Shown here one piece after another: positions 1-7,745 of a DNA stretch of 64,000 nucleotides. How positions within the stretch are numbered: position 1 is the stretch's first letter; every line of letters begins with the position of its first letter. The stretch lies in assembly GCF_014204895.1 (NCBI RefSeq), contig NZ_JACHMF010000001.1:682001-746000 (forward strand), in the 5' to 3' direction. Made by a program: the position numbers and the translations under genes. Source of the stretch: Paractinoplanes abujensis. GTDB lineage: Bacteria > Actinomycetota > Actinomycetes > Mycobacteriales > Micromonosporaceae. A model generated the notes under the pieces. That model worked only from the letters and a program-made list of their open reading frames with translations, was not told the origin of the DNA and searched no databases.

Positions 1-45
1 GGCCGCGGCGACAAAGACATGGCAACGCTGGGAGCCGTGGCATGA
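1..45 (+). CDS. trpB: Tryptophan synthase beta chain, C-terminal end only
   Basis: Only the last 14 residues and the stop lie in the window. Read from base 1, the frame gives GRGDKDMATLGAVA and then TGA. The G-R-G-D-K-D motif is the conserved C-terminal signature of TrpB, the PLP enzyme that joins indole and serine to make tryptophan. The stop overlaps the ATG of the following trpA frame (ATGA, 42-45), as expected for a trpB-trpA operon with translational coupling. The fragment is short, but the motif together with the trpA neighbour makes the call reasonably safe. Confidence 0.85.
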   Translation, partial: GRGDKDMATLGAVA

Positions 46-989
46 CTGAGCGCACCGGAGTCAGCGAAGCGTCCGTAGGGCCAGGAGGGCATGCCCCGAT
101 GCCCAGCATGAACGACTGCACCGGAGTCAGCGAAGCGTCCGTAGGGCCAGGAGGGCATGCCCTGATACACAGCATGACGAAGCTGCTGGTTCCCTACTTG
201 ACCGCGGGTGTGACCGAGAACTGGATCGACTACCTGCTCGCGATGCAGGCGGCCGGGGCGGACGCGGTGGAGATCGGGCTGCCGTTCTCCGATCCGATGC
301 TCGACGGCGCCACCATCCAGCAGGCCTCCGACCGGGCGCTCGCGCGTGGTGTCACGATCGACGCGATCCTGGCCGAGATCAAAGGCGCTCCCGTACGGGT
401 TCCGCTGATCGCTTTCACGTACGCGAACCTGGTCTTCCGGCCCGGCGCCGAGCAGTTCTGCCGCCGGCTGGCCGAGGCCGGGTTCCGCGGGCTGATCGTG
501 CCCGACCTGCCGCTCGACGAAGCCGCCGAGGTCGCCCGCGCGGCCGAGGCGGCCGGGATCGAACTCACCCTGCTGGTGGCCCCGGTGACCAGTGACGAGC
601 GGCTGGCCGAGATCGTGGCCCGCAGCCGCGGCTATGTCTACGCGGTGAGCCGGATGGGCACCACCGGCGAACGCGACGCGCTGGCTTCCACCGCGGCCAC
701 CCTGGCGGCCCGGATCAAGGCGGCCCAGGCGGCCCTGGTGGCACCGGAGGAGGCGCTGCCGGTGCTGGTCGGCTTCGGGGTGTCCGGGCCCGAGCAGGCC
801 GTGGAGGCGGGACGCGCCGGGGACGGTGTCGTGATCGGCTCGGCCCTGATGCGTAGGGTTCTCGACGGGGCCACGCCGGCCGACCTGGAAGCCGAGGTCA
901 CGGCGGTGCGCGCCGCCCTCGACCGCGCCGACCAGGAGGCCACCGCTGACCACGCCTCGCACGCCCAAATATCAGGTCATCGCGGCTGA
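42..989 (+). CDS. trpA: Tryptophan synthase alpha chain with repeated N-terminal leader
   Basis: TrpA cleaves indole-3-glycerol phosphate to indole and glyceraldehyde 3-phosphate and passes indole to TrpB. From residue 45 onward the protein matches TrpA: the strand with the catalytic Glu (VEIGLPFSDP) and catalytic Asp (MLDGATIQ), the IVPDLPL loop and the late GFGVSGPEQ and GVVIGSAL phosphate-binding segments. The frame opens at ATG 42, which overlaps the trpB stop (ATGA). Its first 44 residues are two copies of a TGVSEASVGPGGHA-type peptide that is not part of the family. A second in-frame ATG at 174 would give a normal 271-residue enzyme beginning MTKLLVPYLTAG. I report the longer frame because of the coupling, but the mature TrpA fold clearly starts near 174. 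The 3' end overlaps the GntR gene by 44 nt. Confidence 0.92.
   Translation: MTERTGVSEASVGPGGHAPMPSMNDCTGVSEASVGPGGHALIHSMTKLLVPYLTAGVTENWIDYLLAMQAAGADAVEIGLPFSDPMLDGATIQQASDRALARGVTIDAILAEIKGAPVRVPLIAFTYANLVFRPGAEQFCRRLAEAGFRGLIVPDLPLDEAAEVARAAEAAGIELTLLVAPVTSDERLAEIVARSRGYVYAVSRMGTTGERDALASTAATLAARIKAAQAALVAPEEALPVLVGFGVSGPEQAVEAGRAGDGVVIGSALMRRVLDGATPADLEAEVTAVRAALDRADQEATADHASHAQISGHRG
52..183 (+). repeat. Two tandem 66-bp units inside the trpA leader
   Basis: A 45-bp block (52-96) recurs exactly at 118-162, and the bases after each copy stay similar through an AGCATGA motif, giving a 66-bp period. Because 66 is 22 codons, the duplication keeps frame and encodes TGVSEASVGPGGHA twice. It sits between the trpB stop and the TrpA fold, so it looks like an inserted and duplicated short element and not an ancestral domain. 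Confidence 0.9.
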
Positions 990-1680
990 CCTGGGCGCCA
1001 AGATCCGCGGCGGGGAACTGCCGCCCGGCTCGGCCCTGCCCCCGCAGAAGGAGCTGAGCGGCCACTACGGCGTCACCCTGGCCACGCTGCGGCAAGCTTT
1101 GCAACAACTGGAGGCCGACGGGCTGCTCTCCCAGCAGCCGGGCCGGGGCACCTTCGTCGCCGAGCCGCGCGCCGCCTACCGCCTCGACTCGCTGCGCGGT
1201 TTCGCCGAGGATCTGCGCGCCCAGGGCCACCTGGTCACCACGCAGATCCTCGGGCAGGCGGTGGGCGCCCCACCGGCCTGGGCGGCCGCGCACCTGGGGG
1301 AGAGGCCGCCCGCCGTCCGCCTCGAACGGCTGCGGCTGCTGGCCGGACGCCCCGCCGTGCACCAGGTGTCGTGGATCCGCGGTTCCGCGCTGGCCGAGGC
1401 CGACCTCAGCGCCACCTCGCTCTATCAGGCGCTGGCCGAGCGGGGCGTGGTCGTGCAACGGGCCAGCGAGGCCGTCCGCCCGGGCGCCCTCGACCAGGCC
1501 ACGGCCGCGCTGCTGCGGCAGCCCGCGGGCACCGCGGCGTTCCTCTCCGAGCGCATCACCTACGGCCTGGACGACCGCGCCCTGGTGGCCGACCGGGCCA
1601 CGATCCTGGGCACGATGATGGAGATCCGCACCGAGCGCGCGATCACCGGCCTCACGGTGAGCTGGGCTCAGCTCGCGTAG
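946..1680 (+). CDS. GntR/HutC-family transcriptional regulator, CTG start
   Basis: The protein has an N-terminal winged helix typical of GntR regulators (about residues 8-75, including PPGSALPPQKEL, VTLATLRQALQQLEADGLL and GRGTFVAEP) and a C-terminal UTRA-type ligand-binding domain (about 95-240), so HutC subfamily. No ATG, GTG or TTG opens the frame early enough to include the whole HTH. A perfect AGGAGG at 934-939 lies six nucleotides before CTG 946, which would give LTTPRTPKYQVIAADL. I therefore take CTG as the start. The first in-frame ATG (1099) would cut through the recognition helix. The gene begins inside trpA, so the two may be translationally coupled. The ligand is unknown, and a link to tryptophan is only suggested by position. 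Confidence 0.85.
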   Translation: MTTPRTPKYQVIAADLGAKIRGGELPPGSALPPQKELSGHYGVTLATLRQALQQLEADGLLSQQPGRGTFVAEPRAAYRLDSLRGFAEDLRAQGHLVTTQILGQAVGAPPAWAAAHLGERPPAVRLERLRLLAGRPAVHQVSWIRGSALAEADLSATSLYQALAERGVVVQRASEAVRPGALDQATAALLRQPAGTAAFLSERITYGLDDRALVADRATILGTMMEIRTERAITGLTVSWAQLA

Positions 1681-1937
1681 CGCTTCTCGGCGCGGGCTCG
1701 GGCCTTGATCGCCTCCACCTCGCGGTTCTTGGGCGGGGCGGTGGTGACCAGTTCGGCCAGCAGCTCGGCGGTGGCGGCGGCCACGGCGGCCACCGCGCGG
1801 TCGAACGCGGCCTGGTTGGCCTGCGACGGCTTCGTGCTGCCGGCCACCTTGCGCACGTATTGCAGGGCGGCCGCGTGGATCTCGTCACCCGTGGCGGGCG
1901 GCTCGAAATTGTGCAGCTGGTGGATGTTGCGGCACAC
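1668..1937 (-). CDS. DUF2277 family small protein
   Basis: An 89-residue protein beginning MCRNIHQLHNFEPPAT (GTG start at 1937) and containing HAAALQYVRKVAG and KPSQANQAAFDRAV, which match the conserved DUF2277 family of actinobacterial and proteobacterial proteins of unknown function. The start is fixed by a GGAGGT Shine-Dalgarno six nucleotides upstream. An upstream in-frame ATG would add 14 residues that the family lacks. The C-terminus is rich in Arg, Lys and Ala. The gene is convergent with the GntR gene and overlaps its last 13 bp. No enzymatic motif is visible. Confidence 0.85.
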   Translation of the reverse strand: MCRNIHQLHNFEPPATGDEIHAAALQYVRKVAGSTKPSQANQAAFDRAVAAVAAATAELLAELVTTAPPKNREVEAIKARARAEKRYAS

Positions 1938-2014
1938 GGCAGGACCTCCGGACGACGAGGAACGGGCAACCTCCGTCAAGCTACGCCACCCGTACGACGA
2001 AATACGATTGGTGC

Positions 2015-2398
2015 ATGGCGCACTGGTACGAGTCCTCCATCGATCGGCAGCTGCGTGAGGCGACCGAGCGCGGCGAGTTCGACAACCTGCCCGGCCTGGG
2101 CAAGCCGCTGCGCGGTCACGGCGAGGAGTACGAGGACGACTGGTGGGTCAAGGACTGGCTGGAGCGTGAGGGCGCGACGGCCGGGATGATCCCGCCCACA
2201 CTGGCCCTGCGCCGCGAGACCGAGGATCTGGAGGCCAAGGTCGACCGGCTGCGCGGCGAGCGTGAGGTGCGCGACTACGTCGACGACCTCAACGAGCGGA
2301 TCCACCAGGCCACGGTCGGGCGCATGGACGGTCCGCCGGTCATTCTGCGCAAGCTCAACGTCGAGAAGGTGGTCGAGGGCTGGCGGGCCCGGCGCTGA
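2015..2398 (+). CDS. DUF1992 / DnaJ-homologue-subfamily-C-28-like protein
   Basis: A 127-residue protein with the DUF1992 signature: WYESSIDRQLREATERGEFDNLPGLGKPL near the start, followed by charged helices and a C-terminal NVEKVVEGWRARR. This domain occurs alone in bacteria and in eukaryotic DNAJC28; its biochemical role is not established. A TACGAT hexamer at 2003-2008 ends six nucleotides before the ATG and no Shine-Dalgarno is evident, so the transcript may be leaderless. It is divergent from the DUF2277 gene across about 77 bp. Confidence 0.85.
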   Translation: MAHWYESSIDRQLREATERGEFDNLPGLGKPLRGHGEEYEDDWWVKDWLEREGATAGMIPPTLALRRETEDLEAKVDRLRGEREVRDYVDDLNERIHQATVGRMDGPPVILRKLNVEKVVEGWRARR

Positions 2399-2447
2399 GG
2401 CCGCGGGACCCAGCTGCTTCCCAGCCGGCGGTGTTACCGCTGGACGG

Positions 2448-4499
2448 ATGAGTGCCAGGAGAAACATGGCCGGCGTGCTGGTGCTGGTGGCAGTGCTGGC
2501 CGGCGTGACCGCGATCCCGGTCGGCGCCGTGCTTGCGGCCGGCGCCCGCTGGGAGGCCCGGCAGCGCGCGGAGTTACCGGCGCAGCTGCTCGACCCGCCC
2601 ACGGCCCAGCTGACCCGCGTCTACGCGAACGACGGGAAGACGCTGATCACCACGTTCTACGACGAGGACCGGCAGGACGTCGCGCTGGACCGGATCGCCC
2701 CGGTGATGCGCAACGCGATCGTCGCCGCCGAGGACACCCGGTTCTACGAGCACGGCGGGGTCGACCTCAAAGGCCTGGCCCGCGCGTTCGTCTCGGACGC
2801 GCGTCGCGGCGCCGCCGAGCAGGGCGCGTCCACGCTTACCATGCAGCTGGTGCGCAACGTGCTCAAGAAGGATCCGACGCTGACGGCGGCCGAGCGCGCC
2901 GCGGCCACCGAGGACTCGGCGGGCCGCAAGCTGCGCGAGATCCAGTACGCGGTCGCGCTCGAGTCGCGCCTGAGCAAGCAGCAGATCCTGCGCAACTACC
3001 TGAACATCGTGTACTTCGGCGACGGTTCGTACGGGATCGAGGCCGCGGCCCGCCACATCTTCGGGGTCGCCCCGGCCCGGCTCGACCTCGCGCAGTCCGC
3101 CTTGATCGCCGGGATCGTGCAGTCGCCCGACGCCGACAACCCGATCGGCGGCGACCGGGCCAAGGCCAAGGAGCGCCAGGCGTACGTGCTCGGCGCCATG
3201 CGCAAGGCCGGCCTGATCACGCAGGCCCAGCACGACGCGGCCGTACGGGAGAAACTGACGTTCTCGGGGCAGGCTCAACCCAACGGCTGCGTCGAGGCCG
3301 CCGGCGGCTCGGGGTTCTTCTGCGACTACTTCGAGCGCTGGTGGGACACCCAGGCCTCGTTCGGCGCCACGAAGGCGCAGCGGGAGAACGCGTTGCGGCG
3401 CGGCGGCTACACGATCGTCACCACGCTCGACGCCGGGGTGCAGAGGGCCGCGGCCGAGCAGTCGCGGAAGGTGTACGCCCTCGACAGCCGGAAGACCCTG
3501 CCGATCGCGGTCGTGCAGCCCGGCACGGGCAAGGTGCTCGCGCTGGCCGTCAACCGGGAGTACGGCACCGGCCCGTCGCTCACCCGGACGGTGAACCCGC
3601 TGATCAGCGGGGGTGGCAGCGTCCACGGGTATCCGTCCGGCTCGACCTTCAAGCTGTTCACGATGCTGGCCGCGCTCGAAGCCGGGATGCCGCTGAACAC
3701 CGGCTACGACTCGCCGTCGAAGCTGGTCACGCCATGGCCCGACGCCGGACCGGGTAGCTGCGACGGCAGGTACTGCCCCGGCAACGCCAACCCGGCCTGG
3801 ATGGACGGCTACCGGACGATGTGGACGGCGTTCGGCCGCTCGGTCAACACGTATTTCGTGCACCTGGAGGAGCAGGTCGGCCCGGCCGCCGCGGTCGCGA
3901 TGGCCAAGCGGCTCGGCATCAGCTTCAGCGCCCCGGCCGACGCGGAACTGGCCGCCGAGGGCGCGGACTCGTGGGGCTCGTTCACCCTCGGGGTCGTCGA
4001 CACCACGCCGCTCGAGTTGGCCTCGGCGTACGCGACCCTGGCGGCCGACGGCGAATACTGCGCGCCGCGCCCGGTCGGGTCGATCACCGGCCCCGACGGC
4101 GCCGCGGTGACCCTGCCCAGCACGTGCACCCGGGTGCTCGATCCCGGCATCGCCCGCGCGGCCACCGACGCCGCCCGCTGCCCGGTGGGTCAGCAGAGCG
4201 CGTTCGGTCAGTGCGACGGCGGCACCGCGACCGCCGCCGGCGACATCTTCGGGCGCGGTGACCTGGCCGGCAAGACCGGCAGCACCGAGGACAACCGCAC
4301 CGAGACCTTCGTCGGTTTCACCCCGGCGGTGGCCGCCGCGGGCATCGCCAACGACCCGGCCGACCCGTCCGACCGGGTCGGCAGCGCGGTCGAGGCGCGC
4401 GTGGTGGCGGCGGTGGCCCGGACACTGCGGGTAGCGGCCGGCAACGCCGGGTCCGCGACGTTCACACCGCCGAGCGGCCGATCGGCGTACGGCGGGTGA
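2448..4499 (+). CDS. Class A (bifunctional) penicillin-binding protein
   Basis: A 683-residue cell-wall synthase with one N-terminal membrane anchor (about residues 5-28), a GT51 glycosyltransferase domain and a penicillin-binding transpeptidase domain. GT51 motifs include EDTRFYEHGGVD with the catalytic Glu at residue 95, GASTLTMQLVRN, and RKLREIQYAVALE followed by NYLNIVYFG. The transpeptidase has the acyl-enzyme Ser 399 in S-T-F-K, the S-V-N motif at 465 and K-T-G-S at 609. The domains polymerise lipid II glycan strands and cross-link stem peptides outside the membrane. I chose ATG 2448 because it opens directly onto the hydrophobic anchor; upstream in-frame sequence belongs to the shadow of the DUF1992 gene. 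The C-terminal tail is short and lacks PASTA or fibronectin modules. Confidence 0.95.
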   Translation: MSARRNMAGVLVLVAVLAGVTAIPVGAVLAAGARWEARQRAELPAQLLDPPTAQLTRVYANDGKTLITTFYDEDRQDVALDRIAPVMRNAIVAAEDTRFYEHGGVDLKGLARAFVSDARRGAAEQGASTLTMQLVRNVLKKDPTLTAAERAAATEDSAGRKLREIQYAVALESRLSKQQILRNYLNIVYFGDGSYGIEAAARHIFGVAPARLDLAQSALIAGIVQSPDADNPIGGDRAKAKERQAYVLGAMRKAGLITQAQHDAAVREKLTFSGQAQPNGCVEAAGGSGFFCDYFERWWDTQASFGATKAQRENALRRGGYTIVTTLDAGVQRAAAEQSRKVYALDSRKTLPIAVVQPGTGKVLALAVNREYGTGPSLTRTVNPLISGGGSVHGYPSGSTFKLFTMLAALEAGMPLNTGYDSPSKLVTPWPDAGPGSCDGRYCPGNANPAWMDGYRTMWTAFGRSVNTYFVHLEEQVGPAAAVAMAKRLGISFSAPADAELAAEGADSWGSFTLGVVDTTPLELASAYATLAADGEYCAPRPVGSITGPDGAAVTLPSTCTRVLDPGIARAATDAARCPVGQQSAFGQCDGGTATAAGDIFGRGDLAGKTGSTEDNRTETFVGFTPAVAAAGIANDPADPSDRVGSAVEARVVAAVARTLRVAAGNAGSATFTPPSGRSAYGG

Positions 4500-4539
4500 T
4501 TTACTCAGTATCGGGGGGTTTGCTGCCGACATTAACCCT

Positions 4540-5784
4540 GTGACCGCCGCCCACGAGCAGCGACGCCTGGCCGCTCTGCACGAGTACGAGCTGCTCGACA
4601 CGCCCGCGGGTGACGAACTGGAGGCAGTGGTACGGGTGGCGGCGCTGGTGGCCGGTGTGCCCAACGCGACGCTCAACCTGATCGACGAGAACCGGCAGTG
4701 CCAGCTCACCACGCACGGGTTCGAGGGCGCCGACTCCGCCCGTTCGGACTCGATGTGCGCGGTGCGGTTCGAGTCGGGCGACGTCACGTATCTGCCCGAC
4801 GCCGGCCTCGACGCGGCGTACGCGTTCAACCCCTGGGTCACCGGCATGCTCGGTCACGTCCGGTTCTACTTCTCGGCGCCGCTGGTCACCCCGCAGGGCT
4901 ACGCGCTGGGCTCGCTCTGCGTCTTCCACACCGAGCGCCACGAGCTGACCGCCGGGCAGATCGACCGCCTCAAGGATCTGGCCCAGGTGATCCTGGCCCT
5001 GTTCGAGCGTCGCCGGCAGGCCCGCGCCAACGAGGCCCTGGCCGCCGAGGTGCGCGAGCAGCACGATCAGCTCGAGGTCGCGATCGCCGAGCTGCGGCGC
5101 TCCAACCATGAGCTGGAGCAGTTCGCCGGTGTGGTCAGCCACGATCTGGCCGCCCCGCTGACGGTCGTCAACGGCTACCTGGAGCTGATCGAGGAGCGCG
5201 TCGCCCGCGACGATCCGGAGTCGGCCCGCTGGGTCGCTGCCTCGACCCGGGCTGTGGGCCGGATGCAGCGCCTGATCACCTCGCTGCTCACTTATGCCCG
5301 GGCCGGGCAGGCGCCCTGCCGCCCCGAGCCGGTCAAACTGGGCGAGCTGGCCGACCAGGCCCTCAACGACCTGCGCGGCACCATCTCGGACGCGACCGTG
5401 ACGGTGCCGGCGGACCTGCCGGTGATCGAGGCCGACCCCACCCTGATCCGCCAGCTGCTGCAGAACCTGCTGGGCAACGCGCTCAAGTACCGCCGCAAGG
5501 ACCGGCCTTGCCGCGTCGAGGTCGGGGCGCGCCGCGACGGCGAGCAGTGGCGGATCTCGGTGGCCGACAACGGGGTGGGCATCCCCAAGGCCCAGCGCGA
5601 GCGCGTCTTCGAGATGTTCACTCAGGTCGACCCGGCGTCCGGCCAGGGCCACGGCGTGGGGCTGTCGACCTGTCACCGGATCGTCGAGCGGCACGGCGGG
5701 CACATCGTCGCCGCCGAGACGCCGGGCGGCGGCACCACAGTGGTCTTCACGCTGCCGATGCGGCATCCGGTGCCGGTGTCATGA
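4540..5784 (+). CDS. GAF-domain sensor histidine kinase (soluble)
   Basis: A 414-residue kinase with no membrane segment: GAF domain (about 25-155, containing LNLIDENRQCQLTTHG and an S-M-C-A-V segment), a coiled-coil linker (about 155-190), HisKA with phospho-acceptor His 201 in VVSHDLAAPLTVVNGY, and a HATPase domain with N-box (LLQNLLGNALKY), G1 (VADNGVGIP) and G2 (GQGHGVGLS). It starts at GTG 4540. It is coupled by an ATGA overlap to the second kinase gene, and no response regulator lies beside either one. The partner regulator is therefore encoded elsewhere, or the two kinases cooperate. The GAF ligand is unknown. Confidence 0.9.
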   Translation: MTAAHEQRRLAALHEYELLDTPAGDELEAVVRVAALVAGVPNATLNLIDENRQCQLTTHGFEGADSARSDSMCAVRFESGDVTYLPDAGLDAAYAFNPWVTGMLGHVRFYFSAPLVTPQGYALGSLCVFHTERHELTAGQIDRLKDLAQVILALFERRRQARANEALAAEVREQHDQLEVAIAELRRSNHELEQFAGVVSHDLAAPLTVVNGYLELIEERVARDDPESARWVAASTRAVGRMQRLITSLLTYARAGQAPCRPEPVKLGELADQALNDLRGTISDATVTVPADLPVIEADPTLIRQLLQNLLGNALKYRRKDRPCRVEVGARRDGEQWRISVADNGVGIPKAQRERVFEMFTQVDPASGQGHGVGLSTCHRIVERHGGHIVAAETPGGGTTVVFTLPMRHPVPVS

Positions 5785-7745
5785 TCGAACGGTTCGCGGT
5801 CACGAGGCTGAAGTACCGGGTGGCCGGCGGGTTCGCCGTCCTGCTCACGCTTTTCCTCGCCCTGATCGTCGCGCATTTCGTGGTGAGCGAACGGGAACGC
5901 GAACAGCACGAGGCGCACGCGGCCCGGATCGACGTGTTCCGCGACACCAATCGCGCGGTGCTGCAGTACATGACCGACGCCGAGACCGGTGTCCGCGGTT
6001 TCCAGCTGACCGGCGACACGGCGTATCTTGCGCCCTACACCAGCGGGCGGGCCGGCGCCTTCAGCGCGATGCAGCGGCTGGCCGAGGACCCGCTCGACGC
6101 CGAGACCGCGCGGTTGCTGGCGGTCGAGCGCGAGTCCGCCGAGGGCTGGCTCTTCGGCTACGCCATCCCGATCGTCAACGCCGGGGTGGCCGACACCGAC
6201 GCCGAGCGGGCGGCCCGCGGCAAGGACCTGTTCGACCGGCTCCGCACGGCCAACGCCGACCTCTTCGCCGCGGTCGAGAACTTCGAGCGCCGCGTCGGCG
6301 ACCGTGAACGCGCCGCCGCCACGTACTCCACCCTGCTCTTCGCCGGCCTGGCCGCGCTGGTCGTGGCGGCCGGGTTCGGGCTCGCGCTGCTGCACCAGCG
6401 GCACCTGCTCGTCCCGCTCGAGCACATCCGGCTCACCCTGCGCCGGCTGGCCGACGGCGACCTGTCCGCCCGGGTCACTCCGGCCGGGCCGGGCGAGCTG
6501 CGCGCCGTCGCCGGCACCCTCAACGACCTGGCCGCCCGCACCGAGCAGCTGATCAGTGCCGAGCAGGCCCGGGTGGCCCGCAGCGAGCTGCGCCAGGCCG
6601 TCACCGTGCAGCTGCAGGAGGACGGCGATCCGCTGGACATGGCGGAGCGGATCGCCGAGATGATCGGCACCACCCTCGGCGCCGAGGCGGTGCACAGCCG
6701 GATCACCATTCAGGCCGGCGTCCCGATCGAGACCACGTGGCCGCGGGACGCCGAGCCGCTCGACCCGTCGATCGCCGAGCAGGTCCGATCGTGCGCGCCC
6801 GGCGGCTCGCTGCGGCCCGCGGGGCTGCCCGGCGGGCTGGTCATCCCGCTCAGCGGCGACGCGGGCTGCCCGCCCGGGCTGATCTGCCTGGTCCGCCCGG
6901 CCCGGCCGGCCTGGTCGGAGGAGGAGCGGCGGCTGCTGATCGGGCTCGCCCGCGAGATCGACCACGCCGCCCACCAGGAACGGCTGCGGCTGCGGCAGGC
7001 CCGCCTGATCAACGAGTTGCGGGTGCTCGACGAGCAGAAGGACGTCTTCGTGGCCACCGTCACCCACGAGCTGCGGACGCCGCTGACCAGCATCCTGGGT
7101 TACAGCGAGATGCTCGTGGAGGACGAGGAGCATGCGCTCGGCCTGTCGCTGGTGCAGAAGCGCGGGGTCGAGGCGATCCTGCGCAACGCGCACCGGCTCG
7201 AGGCCACGGTGGCCGACCTGCTGCTGCTCGACCGCTCCAACGAGCGGATCGGCGACGCCGAAGCCGGGCCGGTCGACCTGGCCCGCCTGGTCGGCGAGGT
7301 GCACGGCACGCTGGGCACCGCCGTCCGGGCCAAGGACCTCGAGTGCGAGCTGAGCACCGAGCCGGCCTGGGTGCGCGGCGACTCGGTGCAGCTGGAACGG
7401 GCCGTGCGCAACCTGCTCGACAACGCCGTCAAGTTCACCGCGCCCGGCGGGCACCTGGAGTGCCGGCTCGCCTGCGCCGGCGACCGCGCGGTGATCACCG
7501 TGACCGACACCGGCATCGGCATCCCGGCCGACGACGTGCCCGGGCTGTTCACCCCGTTCCACCGGGCGGCCAACGCGATGGATCAGGCAGTGCAGGGCAA
7601 CGGGCTGGGCCTGGCCATCGTGCGCAACATCGTCAACGACCACGGCGGCACCGTCACCGCCCACTCGGAGCTGGGCCGGGGGAGCACTTTCACGATGGCT
7701 CTGCCCCGGATGGCCGAAGTGCCGCCCAGATCCGGTCGCGGGTGA
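5781..7745 (+). CDS. Membrane histidine kinase with CHASE3, HAMP and GAF-like domains
   Basis: A 654-residue kinase. Transmembrane helix 1 (about 14-35) is followed by an extracellular CHASE3-type domain (about 37-175, with the characteristic [14 protein letters not shown]), transmembrane helix 2 (about 180-200), a HAMP linker (about 200-255), a degenerate GAF-like segment (about 270-400), HisKA with His 429 in [20 protein letters not shown], and a HATPase domain ([26 protein letters not shown]). The ATG overlaps the stop of the soluble kinase gene (ATGA), so both should be made together. The C-terminal 56 bp overlap the convergent molybdenum hydroxylase gene. The external signal is unknown. 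Confidence 0.92.
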   Translation: MIERFAVTRLKYRVAGGFAVLLTLFLALIVAHFVVSEREREQHEAHAARIDVFRDTNRAVLQYMTDAETGVRGFQLTGDTAYLAPYTSGRAGAFSAMQRLAEDPLDAETARLLAVERESAEGWLFGYAIPIVNAGVADTDAERAARGKDLFDRLRTANADLFAAVENFERRVGDRERAAATYSTLLFAGLAALVVAAGFGLALLHQRHLLVPLEHIRLTLRRLADGDLSARVTPAGPGELRAVAGTLNDLAARTEQLISAEQARVARSELRQAVTVQLQEDGDPLDMAERIAEMIGTTLGAEAVHSRITIQAGVPIETTWPRDAEPLDPSIAEQVRSCAPGGSLRPAGLPGGLVIPLSGDAGCPPGLICLVRPARPAWSEEERRLLIGLAREIDHAAHQERLRLRQARLINELRVLDEQKDVFVATVTHELRTPLTSILGYSEMLVEDEEHALGLSLVQKRGVEAILRNAHRLEATVADLLLLDRSNERIGDAEAGPVDLARLVGEVHGTLGTAVRAKDLECELSTEPAWVRGDSVQLERAVRNLLDNAVKFTAPGGHLECRLACAGDRAVITVTDTGIGIPADDVPGLFTPFHRAANAMDQAVQGNGLGLAIVRNIVNDHGGTVTAHSELGRGSTFTMALPRMAEVPPRSGRG

